64,000 nucleotides of DNA from Delphinapterus leucas (Eukaryota; Chordata; Mammalia; Artiodactyla; Monodontidae): positions 5,325,458-5,389,457 of the forward strand of contig NW_022098067.1 in the NCBI RefSeq assembly GCF_002288925.2, given 5' to 3'. This document shows, in pieces, positions 46,966-58,629 of the stretch. A program made the position numbers and the translations under genes. The number at the start of each line of letters is the position of its first letter. The stretch's first letter is position 1. The notes under the pieces were generated by a model. It made no database searches, had not been told where the DNA came from, and saw only the letters and a program-made list of their open reading frames with translations.

Positions 46966-47530
46966 AATGCACCTCAATGTTCATTGCTGCACTATTTACA
47001 ATAGCCAGGACATGGAAACAACACAATGTCCTTTGACAGATGAATGGATTAAGAAGATGCAGTATATTTATACAATGAAATATTACTCAGCCATAAAAAG
47101 AATGAAGTAATGCCATTTGAGGTAACATGGATGGACTTAGAGATTACCGTACTATGTGAAGTAAGCCAGACAGAGACAAATATCATATGATATCACTTAT
47201 ATACAGAATCTAAAAAAGTGATGTAAATGTAAAAACATAGACCCACAGACATAGAAAACAAACTTATGGTTACCAAAGGTGAAAACCAGGGAGAGATAAA
47301 TTAGGAGTTCGGGATTACCATATACACACTACTATATATAAAATGGATAACCAACCAGGACCTACTGCATAGCACAGGAAACTATACTCCATATTTTGTA
47401 ATGACCCATAAAGGAAAGGAATCTGAAAAAAAAAAGATATAGGTACGTATAACTCAATCACTTTTCTATACCCCGAAACTGAAACAATATTGTAAATCAA
47501 CTGTAATTCAATTTAATAAGAGAAATATAT

Positions 47531-48054
47531 GAGTTATAATATTTTTTTTACTCTTTTCTCCCAATCTGGCCCTCTCTCTCTTTCTATTTAGCTAAAAATA
47601 TGCAAAATAATACTCAACACCTGAGTGGACACACCAACGGAATTTTTGCAGGAAAATAGTAATATGAAACTGCCATTTGGAGCAGTTGAGCATTCTCCCT
47701 GTGTGAGAAGCATACCTAATCCAAATAGGTGATCTCTGTTCCACAGCAAGTAATCAATATTGTTCAGGGCTATTGAACACCAGGTAATTATCATAGGACA
47801 TTAAAGTTATTAAACACTCATTATCTTTTTACTGACTTTTTTACAGGGAGAAATTAACATTACTAGACCTCTGAATCGTCTGCCTGTGATGTAAATGACT
47901 TGTTCATTTTAAGGACAATGTCAAAGCTATGTTCTTGCTACTCTGGAAGATTCATCCTCCCTATCTCATGCACATGTATCTCTCTGTTGAAAAAGGTTTT
48001 TAACGTTAACCATCCCATACTAGTTCACATTTTTCATTCTTTTTTCACTTTAAC
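47531..48054. other. No feature recognised
   Basis: Apparently unique AT-rich sequence. Confidence 0.35.
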
Positions 48055-48275
48055 AAGAAAAAGAAGAATTTCTGGATTTAAATCCTAGCTCTGTCATTTA
48101 ACAGTTCTGGCCTTGGGCAAATTACTTAATATTTCCACTTCTCTGTTTCCTTTTATTAAAGTGAAGCTAATAATAGTGTCTGTCTCATAGGGTTGTTATG
48201 TATACTGAAAGGGTGATTACTTCTAAAGTCTTTAAAACAAGGCTATTGGCACAGCTTGATTAAGCCTATTATTTA
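48055..48275 (+). mobile_element. MIR SINE
   Basis: AATCCTAGCTCTGTCATTTA, CTTGGGCAAATTACTTAATA, TCATAGGGTTGTTATG and a tail with GGCTATTGGCACAGC follow MIR in order. Confidence 0.8.
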
Positions 48276-48889
48276 GCATAACTTTATTTTGATCCCCTCT
48301 GAGCGTCTCCCTAAGACCATGGTGGCTTACAGGAACTCAAACTTGACAAGCATGAGATGATCCCTCAATGAGAGACCTGAGCAAATGGCTCGGTTTTCCC
48401 CAACCAACCTATCCTGTGATGATGTTCGTGTAAGAGTTGCCAACCATAATTTGAGAAGAGTCACAGAACCATGAAGTTTTTAGTAGCAAAAAGGTTAAGC
48501 TGCATATTTTATTGAGGCCTTCTGCACTGCCTTTACATATTCTTTCCCCCGATCAATTTTCCATTTTTGAATGTAGCTGTTCTGGACCTTCATGGCTTTG
48601 CTCAAAACTTTCATTGCTGGATGACTCAATAAGAAAGCTGAGCACATGTTTAGCACACCAGCAGAGCTGCAGGGCCAATAAAGAAAAGAGAAAATCAGAA
48701 AATCTGCAGAAAAGCCTACTTTAGTATCATCAAATATTATAAGCTTTATATCATTTCAAGACAAATTTGTTTTATAAAATTGATTTCCACCCCCCCCACA
48801 CACAATTAAATAGAGTGGGGTGAGAGAGGTAAATCATAATTTTTTCAACACTAGTGCCTTTAAAGGCTTCATTCCTTTCCCTCTCAGCA
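48276..48889. other. No feature recognised
   Basis: Apparently unique sequence, with a short C-run (48789-48798). A 70-codon frame (48512-48724) is not recognised. Confidence 0.35.
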
Positions 48890-49880
48890 TATGACTCTAC
48901 TCCATTTTACTGCAGAGAAGCAAAGAAGGTCAGGCACAAACTCATTATTTCCCAGAACCCTAATCCTCAAACAAATCTGTACTCAGATACCCACTTGTGT
49001 TCTTTATGCTAGTTTCAGAATAAAAGACTTTCTGCCCTGCCCTGGGTTTTATCTAATGTTACCTCTACAGCTATTCCATTCTCTTTTATTCCTCCCTACC
49101 AGTGGATTCTCAGCTTATAATATAGACTCAGATCTCTTCTATCTTTGAAAATAAGCCACATCCCCCCAAGGTTTCACCCTGTCTCCTTCCTCCAATTTGC
49201 AGCAATTTGAAGCAATTGTTTATTTATATGTTGTACCTTCTCTTGCTTACACTCCTTCCTTTGTTCATCAACTATGAGAAGCTGGTTGTGCTTTCAGCAT
49301 TCCACTGAAACTGCTCTCTGAAAGTCAGCAGCAGCTACCTAGTCTGTAACTTGGAGCTTCTGCAGTTCTCACTGACCTCTCTGAGGCATCTGACACCCTC
49401 CACCACTGCTTTGTCTCTTGACATTCCATTGCTCCCTTGGCTTTTATAACAACACTCATGGTATTTATATTTTTTATACCTAAACCTACTTGTATTTATC
49501 CTCTGCACACTCTCCTCCTTGCTGCCTCTGATGTTTTCCAACATACGTTCTTGAGTCTTCTTCTCACTCTTACTTTCCCTGGGTATTATTGTCCACTCTT
49601 GTGTCCACTCAGCACCAATAATAAGGTGATCATTTCTGAGTTTTATGCCCAGGCTGGATCTCTTCTCTGAGTTCAAGACCTAGATCCCTAATGCCTGCTG
49701 AAGACTCCCTGAAAGGCTCTGAACAACTTTACACTTTAAAGTCACTATGACTGGAAGATAACTCATCTTCTGCAAATCTCATCTCTCTTTTACATTCTGT
49801 TTTTCTGGTAATGACAGATCTTATTCCCCTTTTCTATTCAATTTTACCCTTCTCTTTCAACAATACCTCTAGTAGCTAAT
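48890..49880 (+). mobile_element. L2 LINE fragment
   Basis: CTCTGAGGCATCTGACACCC (49380-49399), then CCATTGCTCCCTTGGCTTTT and the reversed-RT-region text around 49540-49760 follow L2 ORF2 on the plus strand. The frames (113 codons antisense, 77 sense) are by-products. The part before 49290 is weaker. Confidence 0.55.
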
Positions 49881-50139
49881 CTGTGCCATTGACATTTGGC
49901 CCTGGAATTAAAACAAAAAATAAAGTTAAGGATGTATTATTAAAAATTTTTCCAAACTAACATAATATAGAAGAGATATAAGTAAACTGTCAAAAGATGT
50001 TTGTAAGTTTGTAGCGTTTATTAAAACATAAATCTCCATGAAAACTTTTGGGATATACATATATAATTATTTCTGCTCTCCATTCTGACATACAGCAGCT
50101 TCAACAAAGTATTACCTGGAGCATTAAAATGACCTATTT

Positions 50140-50312
50140 CAGTGTGTGACTGTCAACCATTAACAGTAAAATTTCCTGAAAATGCTTATTCAAGGCCCTA
50201 TCCTAGTTCTGCTAAATCAGAAATATTTGGGGATAGGGTTAGACAATTTATATTTTTACACAAGTTCTTCAAATAATTCTTATGGTCTGTAAAGTTTGAC
50301 AACTACTTTTTC
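50140..50312. mobile_element. Possible MER5-like hAT-Charlie fragment
   Basis: TCAAGGCCCTATCCTAGTTC, TAAATCAGAAATATTTGGGG and a GTTTGACAACTAC end resemble the MER5 consensus, without clean terminal repeats. Confidence 0.4.
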
Positions 50313-50329
50313 TACTGGTCATGTTGTCA

Positions 50330-50487
50330 GGCTTTCCTTCTCCTATACATTCTCAATATTGATGCCAGAATGATAGCTAATAAACCAGATCATAATCTTA
50401 TGCTATTAAAATCCTTAGTCATTGTCCATCACTTGATAGAGTTCAAATCCTTTAACATCACATAAAAGGCCTATCAAAAACTAGTAC
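50330..50487 (+). mobile_element. L2 fragment continuing 48890-49880
   Basis: GCCAGAATGATAGCTAATAA, then CAGATCATAATCTTATGCTA and TCAAATCCTTTAACATCAC, follows the L2 body after the gap at 49880-50330. Confidence 0.5.
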
Positions 50488-50489
50488 TT

Positions 50490-50698
50490 GGGCTTCCCTG
50501 GTGGTGCAGTGATTGAGAGTCTGCCTGCCAATGCAGGGGACACTGGTTCATGCCCCAGTCTGGGAAGATCCCACATGCTGCGGAATGGCTGGACCTGTGA
50601 GCCATGGCCGCTGAGCCTGCGTGTCCAGAGCCTGTGCTCCGCAACGGGAGAGGCCACAACAGTGAGAGGCCTATGTACAACAACAACAAAAAAAAATC
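50490..50698 (+). mobile_element. CHR-type SINE
   Basis: Begins GGGCTTCCCTGGTGGTGCAG, box B is GGTTCATGCCC (decayed), the body ends with AGAGGCCTATGTAC and a CAACAACAA/A tail. No target duplication was found. Confidence 0.92.
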
Positions 50699-51346
50699 CT
50701 CTTTGTTACCTGTAGAAATAAATTTGTCATTAAGAGGACAGGCATGGAAGAAGGCAAGCAGAATGGTGGTGATGGCAGCAGCCCAAGTAGTGTTGAGGGA
50801 TTTGGGTGGGAGGAATCTCGGTCATGGACAATATCACGGTGCCCAAGCTGTGTGGCTGACAGGATCTTCATGCTAAGGTCAGGGGTCAGGCCAGTGCCTC
50901 TGAGGTGGGAGAGACAAGTTCAGGACATTGGTCCACCAGAGACCTCCTGACTGTATGTAATAACAAATAGCAAAAGCTCTCCAAGAGATCTCCAACTCAA
51001 TGGGAAGACCCAGCTCAAATCAATGACTGATGAGCTACAGTGCTGGACACCCTATGCCAAACAACTAGCAGGACAGGAACACAACACAACCCATAAGGAG
51101 AGAGGCTACCTAAAATCATAATAAAGTCACAGACGGCCCAAAACACACCACCAGAGGCAGTCCTACCCAACAGAAAGACAAGATCCAACCTTGTCCATCA
51201 GAACATAGGCACCAGTCCCCTCCAACAGGAGACTTACACACCCCACAGAACCAACCTTACCCACTGGGGGCAGACACCAAAAAAAATGGGAACTACGAGC
51301 CTGCAACCTGAGAAAAGGAGACCCCAAACACAGTAAGTTAAGCAAA

Positions 51347-52211
51347 GTGAAAGGACAGATAAACAAACAGCAGATGAAGGAGCAAGGTAAAAACCCACCA
51401 GACCAAACGAAGAGGAAATAGGCAGTCTACCTAAAAGGGAATTCAGAGTTAGTAAAGATGATCTAAAATCCTGGAAATAGAATGGAGAAAATAAACAAAC
51501 GTTTAACAAACACCTAGAAGAACTAAAGAGCAAACAAACAATGATGAACAACACAATAAGTGAAATTAAAAATTCTCAAGAATTAATAGCAGAATAACTG
51601 AGGCAGAATGGATAAGTGACCTGGAAGATAAAATAGTGGAAATAACCACTGCAGAGCAGAATAAAGAAAAAGAATGAAAAGAATTGAAGACAGCCTCAGG
51701 GGCCTCTGGGACAATATTAAACCCACCAACATTCGAATTATACGGAAGAGAAGAGAAAAAGAAAGAGACTGAGAATATATTTGAAGAGGTTATAGTTGAA
51801 AACTTCCCTAATATGGGAAAGGAAAGAGTCAGTCAAGTCCAGGAAGTGCAGAGTCCCAAACATGATAAATCCGAGGAGAAACAGGTCAAGACACATGCTA
51901 ATCAAACTGCCAAAAATTAAATACAAAGAAAAATTATTAAAAGCAACAAAGGAAGAACAACAAATAACATAAAAGGGGATCCTCATAAGGTTAAGAACTG
52001 ATCTTTCAGCAGAAACTCTGTAAGCCAGAAGGGAGTGAAGGACATATTTAAAGTGATGAAAAGGAAAAAACTGAAACCAAAATTACTCTACTCAGCAAGG
52101 ATCTCATTCAGATTAGACATAGAAATTAAAAACATTACAGACAAGCAAAAGTTAAGAGAATACAGCAACACCAAACCAGCTTTACAACCACTGCTAAAGG
52201 AACTTCTTTAA
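51347..52211 (+). pseudogene. L1 ORF1 pseudogene, start codon changed to GTG
   Basis: Where the other L1 has ATG, this copy has GTG (51347-51349). Downstream text follows ORF1 (ATGAAGGAGCAAGGTAAAAA, then coiled-coil and RRM-region text; 51684-51920 is a readable part with REEKKKETENIFEEVI). Deletions and frameshifts break it. The stop TAA at 52209-52211 is in the usual place. Confidence 0.85.
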
Positions 52212-52269
52212 ACAGGAAACACAAGAGAAGGAAAAGAACTACATTAAGAAACCCAAAACAATTAAGAAA

Positions 52270-55200
52270 ATGGTAATATGAACATACATATCAATAACTA
52301 CCTTAAATGTAAATGGATTAAATTCTCCAACCAAAAGACATAGACACTGAATGGATTTAAAAACAAGACCTGTATATATGCTGTCTACAAGAGACCCACT
52401 TCAGACCTAGGGACACATATGGACTGAAAGTGAGGAGATGGAAAATGATATTCCATGCAAATGGAACTCAAAAGGAAGCTGGAGTAGTAATTCTCATATC
52501 AGACAAAATAGACTTGAAAATAAAGATTATTACTAGAGAAAAAGAATGACACTCCATAATGATCAAGGGATCAATCTCAAAAGAAGATATAACAATGGTA
52601 TTTATGCACCCAACATAGGAGCAACTCAATACATAAGGCAAATGCTAACAGCCATAAAAGGGGAAATCGACAGTAACACAATCAGAGAAGGTGACTTTAA
52701 TACCCCACTTTCACCAAAGGGCAGATCATCCAAAATGAAAATAAATAAGGAAACATACTTTAAATGACATAAAACAAGATGGGCTGACTAGATATTTATA
52801 GGACGTTCCATTCAAAAACAACAGAATACACTTCTCAAGTGCTCATGGAACATTTCCCAGGATAGATCATATCTTGGGTCACAAATCAAGCCTTGGTAAA
52901 TTTAAGAAAATTGAAATCATATCAAATATCTTTCCGACCACAACACTATGAGATGAGATATCAATTACAGGAAAAATTTGTAAAAAATACAAACACATGG
53001 AGGCTCAACAAAACACTACTAAACAACAAAGAGATCACTACAGAAATCAGAGGGTAAATAAAAAAATACCTAGAAACAAATGACAATGAAAACACGATGA
53101 ACCAAACCTATGGGATGCAGCAAAAGCAGTTCTAGGGGGGAAGATTATAGCAATATAATTCTACTTCAAGAAATAAGAAACACATCTCAAATTAAAAACC
53201 TAAACTTACACCTAAAGCAATTAGAGAAAGAAGAACAAAAATACCCCAAAGTTAGCAGAAGGAAAGAAATCATAAAGATCAGATCAGAGATAAGCGAAAA
53301 AGAAGTGAAGAAAACAATAGAAAGGTCAATAACACTAAAAGCTGGGTCTTTGAGAAGATAAAACAAAAACTGCTAAAAGATTAGCCAGATTCATGAAGAA
53401 AAAAAGGGAGAAGATTTAAATCAATAAAATTAGAACTGAAAAAGAAGTAACAACTGGTACTGAAGAAATACAAACGAACATGGGAGATCATACATACAAG
53501 CAACTGTATGCCAATAAAATGGACAACCTGGAAGAAATGGACAAATTCTTAGAAAAGCACAACCTTCTGAGACTGAACCAGGGAGAAATAGAAAATATAA
53601 ACAGCCTAATCACAAGCACGACAATTGAGACTGAGATTAAAAATATTCCAACAAACAAAAGCCCAGGACCAGAAGCCTTCACAGGTGAATTCTTTCAAAC
53701 ATTTAGGGAAGAGATAACACCTACCATTCTCAAATTCTTCCAAAATATAGCAGAGGGAGGAACACTCCCAAACTCATTCTATGAGATCACCAATTACCCT
53801 GATACCAAAAACAGACAAAGATGTCACAAAGAAAGAAAACTACAGGCCAATATCACTTATGAACATAGATGCAAAAATCCTCAACAAAATACTAGCAAAC
53901 AGAATCCAACAGCATATTAAATAGATCATACATCATGATCAAGTGGGGTTTATCCCAGGGATGCAAGGATTCTTCAATATACACAAATTAATCAATGTGA
54001 TAAACCATATTAACAAATTGAAGGGGGAAGACCATATGATCATCTCAATAGATGCAGAAAAATCTTTTGACAAAATTCAATACCAGTTATGATAAAAACA
54101 CTCCACAAAGTAGGCATAGAGGGGACTTACCTCAACATAATAAAGGCCATATGACCAACCCACAGCCAACATCATTCTCCATAGTGAAATACTGAAAGCA
54201 TTTCTTCTAAGATCAAGAACAAGTCAACGTTGTCCACTGTCAGCAGTATTATTCAACATAGTTTTGGAAGTTTTAGCCACAGCAATCAGAGAAGAAAAAG
54301 AAATAAAAGGAATCCAAATCAGAAAAGAAGAAGTAAAGCTGTCATTGCAGATGATATGATACTATAAATAGAGAATCCTAAAGATGGTACCAGAAATCTT
54401 CTAGAGTGGTGCTGGGGAAACTGGACAGCTACATGTAAAAGAATGAAATTAGAAAATTCCCTAACACCATACACAAAAATGAACTCCAAATGGATTAAAG
54501 ACCTAAATGTAAGGCCAGACCTTATAAAACTCTTAGAGGAAAACATAGGCAGAACACTCTATGACATAAATCACAGCAAGATCCTTTTTGATCCACCTCC
54601 AAGAGAAATGGAAATAAAAACAAAAAAAAATGGGTCTTAATGAAACTTAAAACCTTTTTCACAGTAAAGGAAACCATATCAAGAAAAAAATACAACTGTC
54701 AGAATGAGAGAAAATATCTGCAAAGGAAGCAACTGACAAAGGATTAATCTCTGAAGTTTACAAGCAGCTAGTGCAGCTCAATATCAAAAAAACAAACAAC
54801 CCCATCCAAAAATGGGCAGAAGAACTAAATGGACGTTTCTCCAAAGAATGTATACAGATTTCCAATGAACATATTAAAGGATGCTCAGCATCAATAATCA
54901 TTAGAGAAATGCAAATCAAAACTACAATGAGGTTCACCTCACACAGGTCGGTATAGCCATCATCAAAAAATCTGCAAACAATAAGAGCTGAAGATTGTGT
55001 GGAGAAAAAGGAACCCTCTTGCACTTTTGGTCGGAATGTAAATTGATACAGCCACTATGGAGAACAGTATGGAGGTTCCTTACGAAAACTAAAAATAGAA
55101 CTACCATGTGACCCAGCAATCCCACTACTAGGCATATACCCTGAGAAAACCATAATTCAAAAACTGTCATGTACCACAGTGTTCATTGCAGCACTATTTA

Positions 55201-55414
55201 CAATATCCAGGACATGGAAACAACCTAAGTGTCCTTCAACAGATGAATGGATAAAGATGTGGCACATATATACAATGGGATATTAGTCATAAAAAGAAAC
55301 AAAACTGAGTTATTTTTAGTGAGGTGGGTGGACCTAGAATCTGTCATACAGAGTGAAGTAAGTCAGAAAGTGAAAAACAAATACAATATGCTAACACATA
55401 TATATGGAATCTAA
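52270..55414 (+). pseudogene. L1 ORF2 pseudogene with stop at codon 4 and RT-region deletion
   Basis: ATG 52270 is followed by a stop at codon 4 (ATGGTAATATGA). Endonuclease text is degraded; the segment with the FADD codons has lost about 5 bases (CTGTCATTGCAGATGATATG near 54340), shifting the frame. Near 54399 CTTCTAGAG joins directly to TGGTGCTGGGG, deleting about 0.64 kb between the RT core and the C-terminal part. The end, HIYGI-stop (55412-55414), is normal. Confidence 0.88.
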
Positions 55415-56079
55415 AAAAAAAAAAAAAAGGTTCTGAAGAAACTGGGGTCAGGACAGGAATAAAAACATAGACATAGAGGATGGACTTGAGGACATGGGGA
55501 GGGGGAAGGTTAAGCTGGGACGAAGTGAGAGAGTGGCATGGACATATGTACACTACCAAAAGTAAAATAGATAGCTACTAGGGAGCAGCTGCATAGCACA
55601 GGGAGATTAGCTCAGTGCTTTGTGACCAACTAGAGGGGTAGGATAAGAAGGATGGGAGGGAGATGCAAGAGGGAGGAAATATAGGGATATATGTATATGT
55701 ATAGCTGATTCACTTTGTTATATAGTAGAAACTAACACACCATTTTAAAGCAATTATACTTCAAAAACGTTGTTAAAAAAAAGAAAACAGGTCTGTAGGG
55801 AACAGTTATTTAAGTCTTGGAACTACTTGGCATATGGTTAGTTATGTTCATTTCAGTTAAAAAAGACATTGTACAAGGTTCCAAATAGAGATCTCAAGAT
55901 TAAGAAAATCTCTTACTAAAAAAGAACATGTAACCCAAAACAGGAGAAAATACAAGTGTATGAATATGACTGACTGTATACGATATATTGTCAAATAAGT
56001 AAGTAAATAAATAAATGCTCTTCAGAAGAGGTGTGACCACATTTGATCAGCAAATAAAAAATATATTGAAAGAATTTGA

Positions 56080-56225
56080 GCTGTATTTGAATCTCAGCTC
56101 TGCCACCATCTGCCTTCTCAAGTGTTTTAGTTGTCTTAATAAATGCAGTGTATCAGTGGTAACTTTGGATAAATAAACTTTTCTGAATCTTAGTTTCTTT
56201 TCTGCAGAACAATACCTAGTATATA
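56080..56225 (+). mobile_element. MIR fragment
   Basis: GAATCTCAGCTCTGCCACCA, then TCTGAATCTTAGTTTCTTTT and AGAACAATACCTAGTATATA, follows MIR with an interruption in the middle. Confidence 0.5.
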
Positions 56226-56364
56226 GTGTGACCACGTGTCCAGGTTTGCTGGGACCTCGGGCTTTCCTGACATGCTGTTGGTCACCCTATTAGCATATAA
56301 CAGGTTTTCAAAAATACGTCATGGAAGTGTTATTTTATCCTCCGAAACGTCAGAAAATTGTATG

Positions 56365-56604
56365 TCAGAAATGTGGGTCTTCTGTGGTTCCATAAAAGTT
56401 TTAGAATTATTTGTTCTAGTTCTGTGAACAAAGTCATGGATATTTTGATAGAGATTGCATTAAATCTGTAGATTGCTTTGGGTAGTATAGACATTTTAAC
56501 AACATTAATCCTTCCAATCCAAGAAGGATCTTGGATATTTCTGGGTATCTTTCCATTTCTTTGTATCATTTTCAAATTGACGAGTATGTTTTTTGGTTTC
56601 AACC
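56365..56604 (-). mobile_element. L1 ORF2 fragment, antisense
   Basis: The minus frame 56330-56710 reads as ORF2: [20 protein letters not shown] and AIYRFNAI, then FFTELEQ-like text. It is an internal ORF2 piece with no 3' end. Confidence 0.8.
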
Positions 56605-56721
56605 ATTTTTTTTTACTGTGCCACGTGGCTTTTGAGATCTTAGTTCCCCAACCAGGGATCAGACCTGGGCCCTGTGCAGTGGAAATATGGAGTCCTAACC
56701 ACCGAATCACCAGAGAATCTC
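56605..56721 (-). mobile_element. tRNA-derived SINE, short form, antisense
   Basis: Poly-T, then CTGTGCCACGTGGC, GATCTTAGTTCCCCAACCAG and GGAGTCCTAACCACCGAATC, ending at the reversed head. It is a shorter, older cetartiodactyl type (box B: CAGGGATCAGACC reversed). It lies next to the L1 fragment. Confidence 0.85.
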
Positions 56722-57284
56722 CGAAATTTTTTGAAGTTATATATCTTGCAGGATTATGGTAAGAATTAAGTATAATTTTTCACTGAAGCTTCACAGTAAA
56801 TAAATTGTTATCATTAATAATATTAAATATTTTTTTATCTGTTGACTTGTCTGTTTAGTCACAGAATTGAAATGATGGAAGACAAAGCCTTGTAACTCCA
56901 GAATTTGCACAGTGTTTAACACATAACACTAGCTCTCCAACTTATTTATTGAATTAACTATTATATTAGCTATAACTAAGGTTATGAAAGTGTGGTAGAA
57001 TTTAAGAATGGAAAGTTCATTACAAGTTATAATGTAAATTTTATGCTAATGAGTTTGAAGTCTTCCTACAGTCTAATGGTGAACTATTGAAAGTTTAAGA
57101 GTAAGGGATTGTATTGTGGCCAAGATCCTGATTACTAAATCTTTGTCTAGTCATGTATCCTGATTTCACTTAGGTAACTACCCTGCAGAATTTTAAGTGT
57201 ATTAAAAACATATGATCATAATATGTATGCTGTAAACTATAAAATATGTATGCTGTAAACTATAAAAAGAAAAATTTTTAAAGA
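56722..57284. other. No feature recognised
   Basis: Apparently unique AT-rich sequence. A short tandem repeat of TATGTATGCTGTAAACTATA occurs at about 57221-57264. Confidence 0.35.
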
Positions 57285-58629
57285 ATCTAAATGAAGAGAT
57301 ATATTTTGTTCATGCATTGAAAGATTCAGTACAGTCAAGATGCCAGTTCTCACTAACTTGTATTGTATTGACTATAGATAAAATTCTCAAGAAGGATTTG
57401 TATATATTGAGAAGCTGATACTAAAATTTATGCAGCAAGGCAAAGAAGTATAATGAGCAAAAAATTCTGAAGAACAAAATTGGAGAAGTTACCCAAATTC
57501 TAAGATTTATTTTAAAGCTACTTTAATCAAACTGTGATACTAATATATAGAAATATATATAAATGGTATAAAACAGACAACCCAGACCACATAAACATAG
57601 TCAACTGATTTTTGACAAAGGCACAAGGCAACACAATGGAGGAAGAACAATCATTTCAACAAATGGTGTTGGAACAATTATTCCTCATACAAAGATAAAT
57701 AAATAAGTCTTGACACATATTTCACATCTCATACAAAGAATTAACTCAAAATAAATGATAGACCTAAATGAAAAACCTAAATTTAAACATTTGTGGGAAA
57801 AAACAAAAGAAAATCTCTGTGGCCTTAAGTTTGGCCGTTAAGTTGTTAGATATGCCACCAAAAGCAAGAATGATTCACAAAAGTAAAAAATCATTACTTG
57901 GGCCTCTTTACAATCAATTTGTAAATTTTTTTTTTTACAAAATACACTGTTAAGAAAATGAAAAGACAAGCCACAGATTGGGAAAAACCTTTTGCAAATC
58001 AAATATCTGAATAAGGTTTTGTATGCAGAATATATTAAGAACACATAGCTCAACAATAAGACAACAAACAATACAATTAAAATGGGAGCAAAAGACATAA
58101 ACACATACTTCACTAAAGATCTTATGGAAGTGAAAATAGACTTATGAAGGAACGCTTATGATCAGTTATCATTAGGGAAATGCAGATTAAAATCAGCATG
58201 AGACACTGCTATATACCTATTAAATTTGTTAAGTAATTTTAAAAACTGACAATACCAAATGCTGTCAAGGATGTGAAGCCAAAAAAAAAAAAAAAGCCTT
58301 AGTAATTGCTGATGGGAATGCAAAATGGTACAAACACTTTGGAAGACACGTTAGAAGTTTTTATAAAGTTAAATGTACACTTACTATATGACCCAGCAAA
58401 CATGCATCTAGGCATTTATCCAAATGATTTGAAAACTCATGTTCACAGAAAATAAAATAACATAAATAATAATCTTACATTTAATGTTCATGGCAGCTTT
58501 TTTTCATAAGCACACCAAACTGGAAACAATCTAGAAATTCTTCTATAGGTGAATGGATAGACAAACCATAATGAATCATGTGATGGAGTATTAGCAGTAA
58601 AAAGGAAAAAGCTATTGATTCACACAAGA

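Larger units (their letters stand above)
42906..47213 (+). pseudogene. L1 ORF2 pseudogene, N-terminally deleted and interrupted
   Basis: Starts inside the endonuclease at LNDALDQVNFIDTYRAFHLK-type text, so the Asn, Glu and GDFN residues of the active site are gone while the late SDH motif (CSDHNAM, near 43084-43104) remains. Frameshifts break the rest. A one-base deletion inside the FADD codons (CACTGTTTCAGATGAC near 44670-44685) shifts the RT core. The C-terminal part is split by a 5'-inverted L1 (46105-46965) and ends with a stop at 47211-47213. Confidence 0.85.
41910..47530 (+). mobile_element. Older L1 lacking ORF1, with two later L1 insertions
   Basis: Begins with an old laurasiatherian L1 5' UTR (41910-42905; GTGGAATAGAAGGATGTTGA, CTGGGTGGGTGACCCAC, GGCCAAACAACCAACAGGG). 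It then jumps directly into the ORF2 endonuclease (42906), so ORF1 and the start of ORF2 are missing. ORF2 runs to 47213 and the 3' UTR is of the older type (CTTATGGTTACCAAAGG). Two younger L1 fragments interrupt it at 44203-44395 and 46105-46965; text resumes across both. Confidence 0.85.
50735..55785 (+). mobile_element. 5'-truncated L1 with an ORF2 deletion
   Basis: Starts in the distal 5' UTR (GAGGACAGGC near 50735; clear L1 text from about 50890), then ORF1 (51347-52211), ORF2 (52270-55414) and a younger-type 3' UTR. About 0.64 kb of ORF2 is missing against the L1 at 19691-26722. The polyadenylation hexamer is destroyed (CTTCAAAAACGTTG). Left and right flanks give no clear target duplication. 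Confidence 0.88.
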
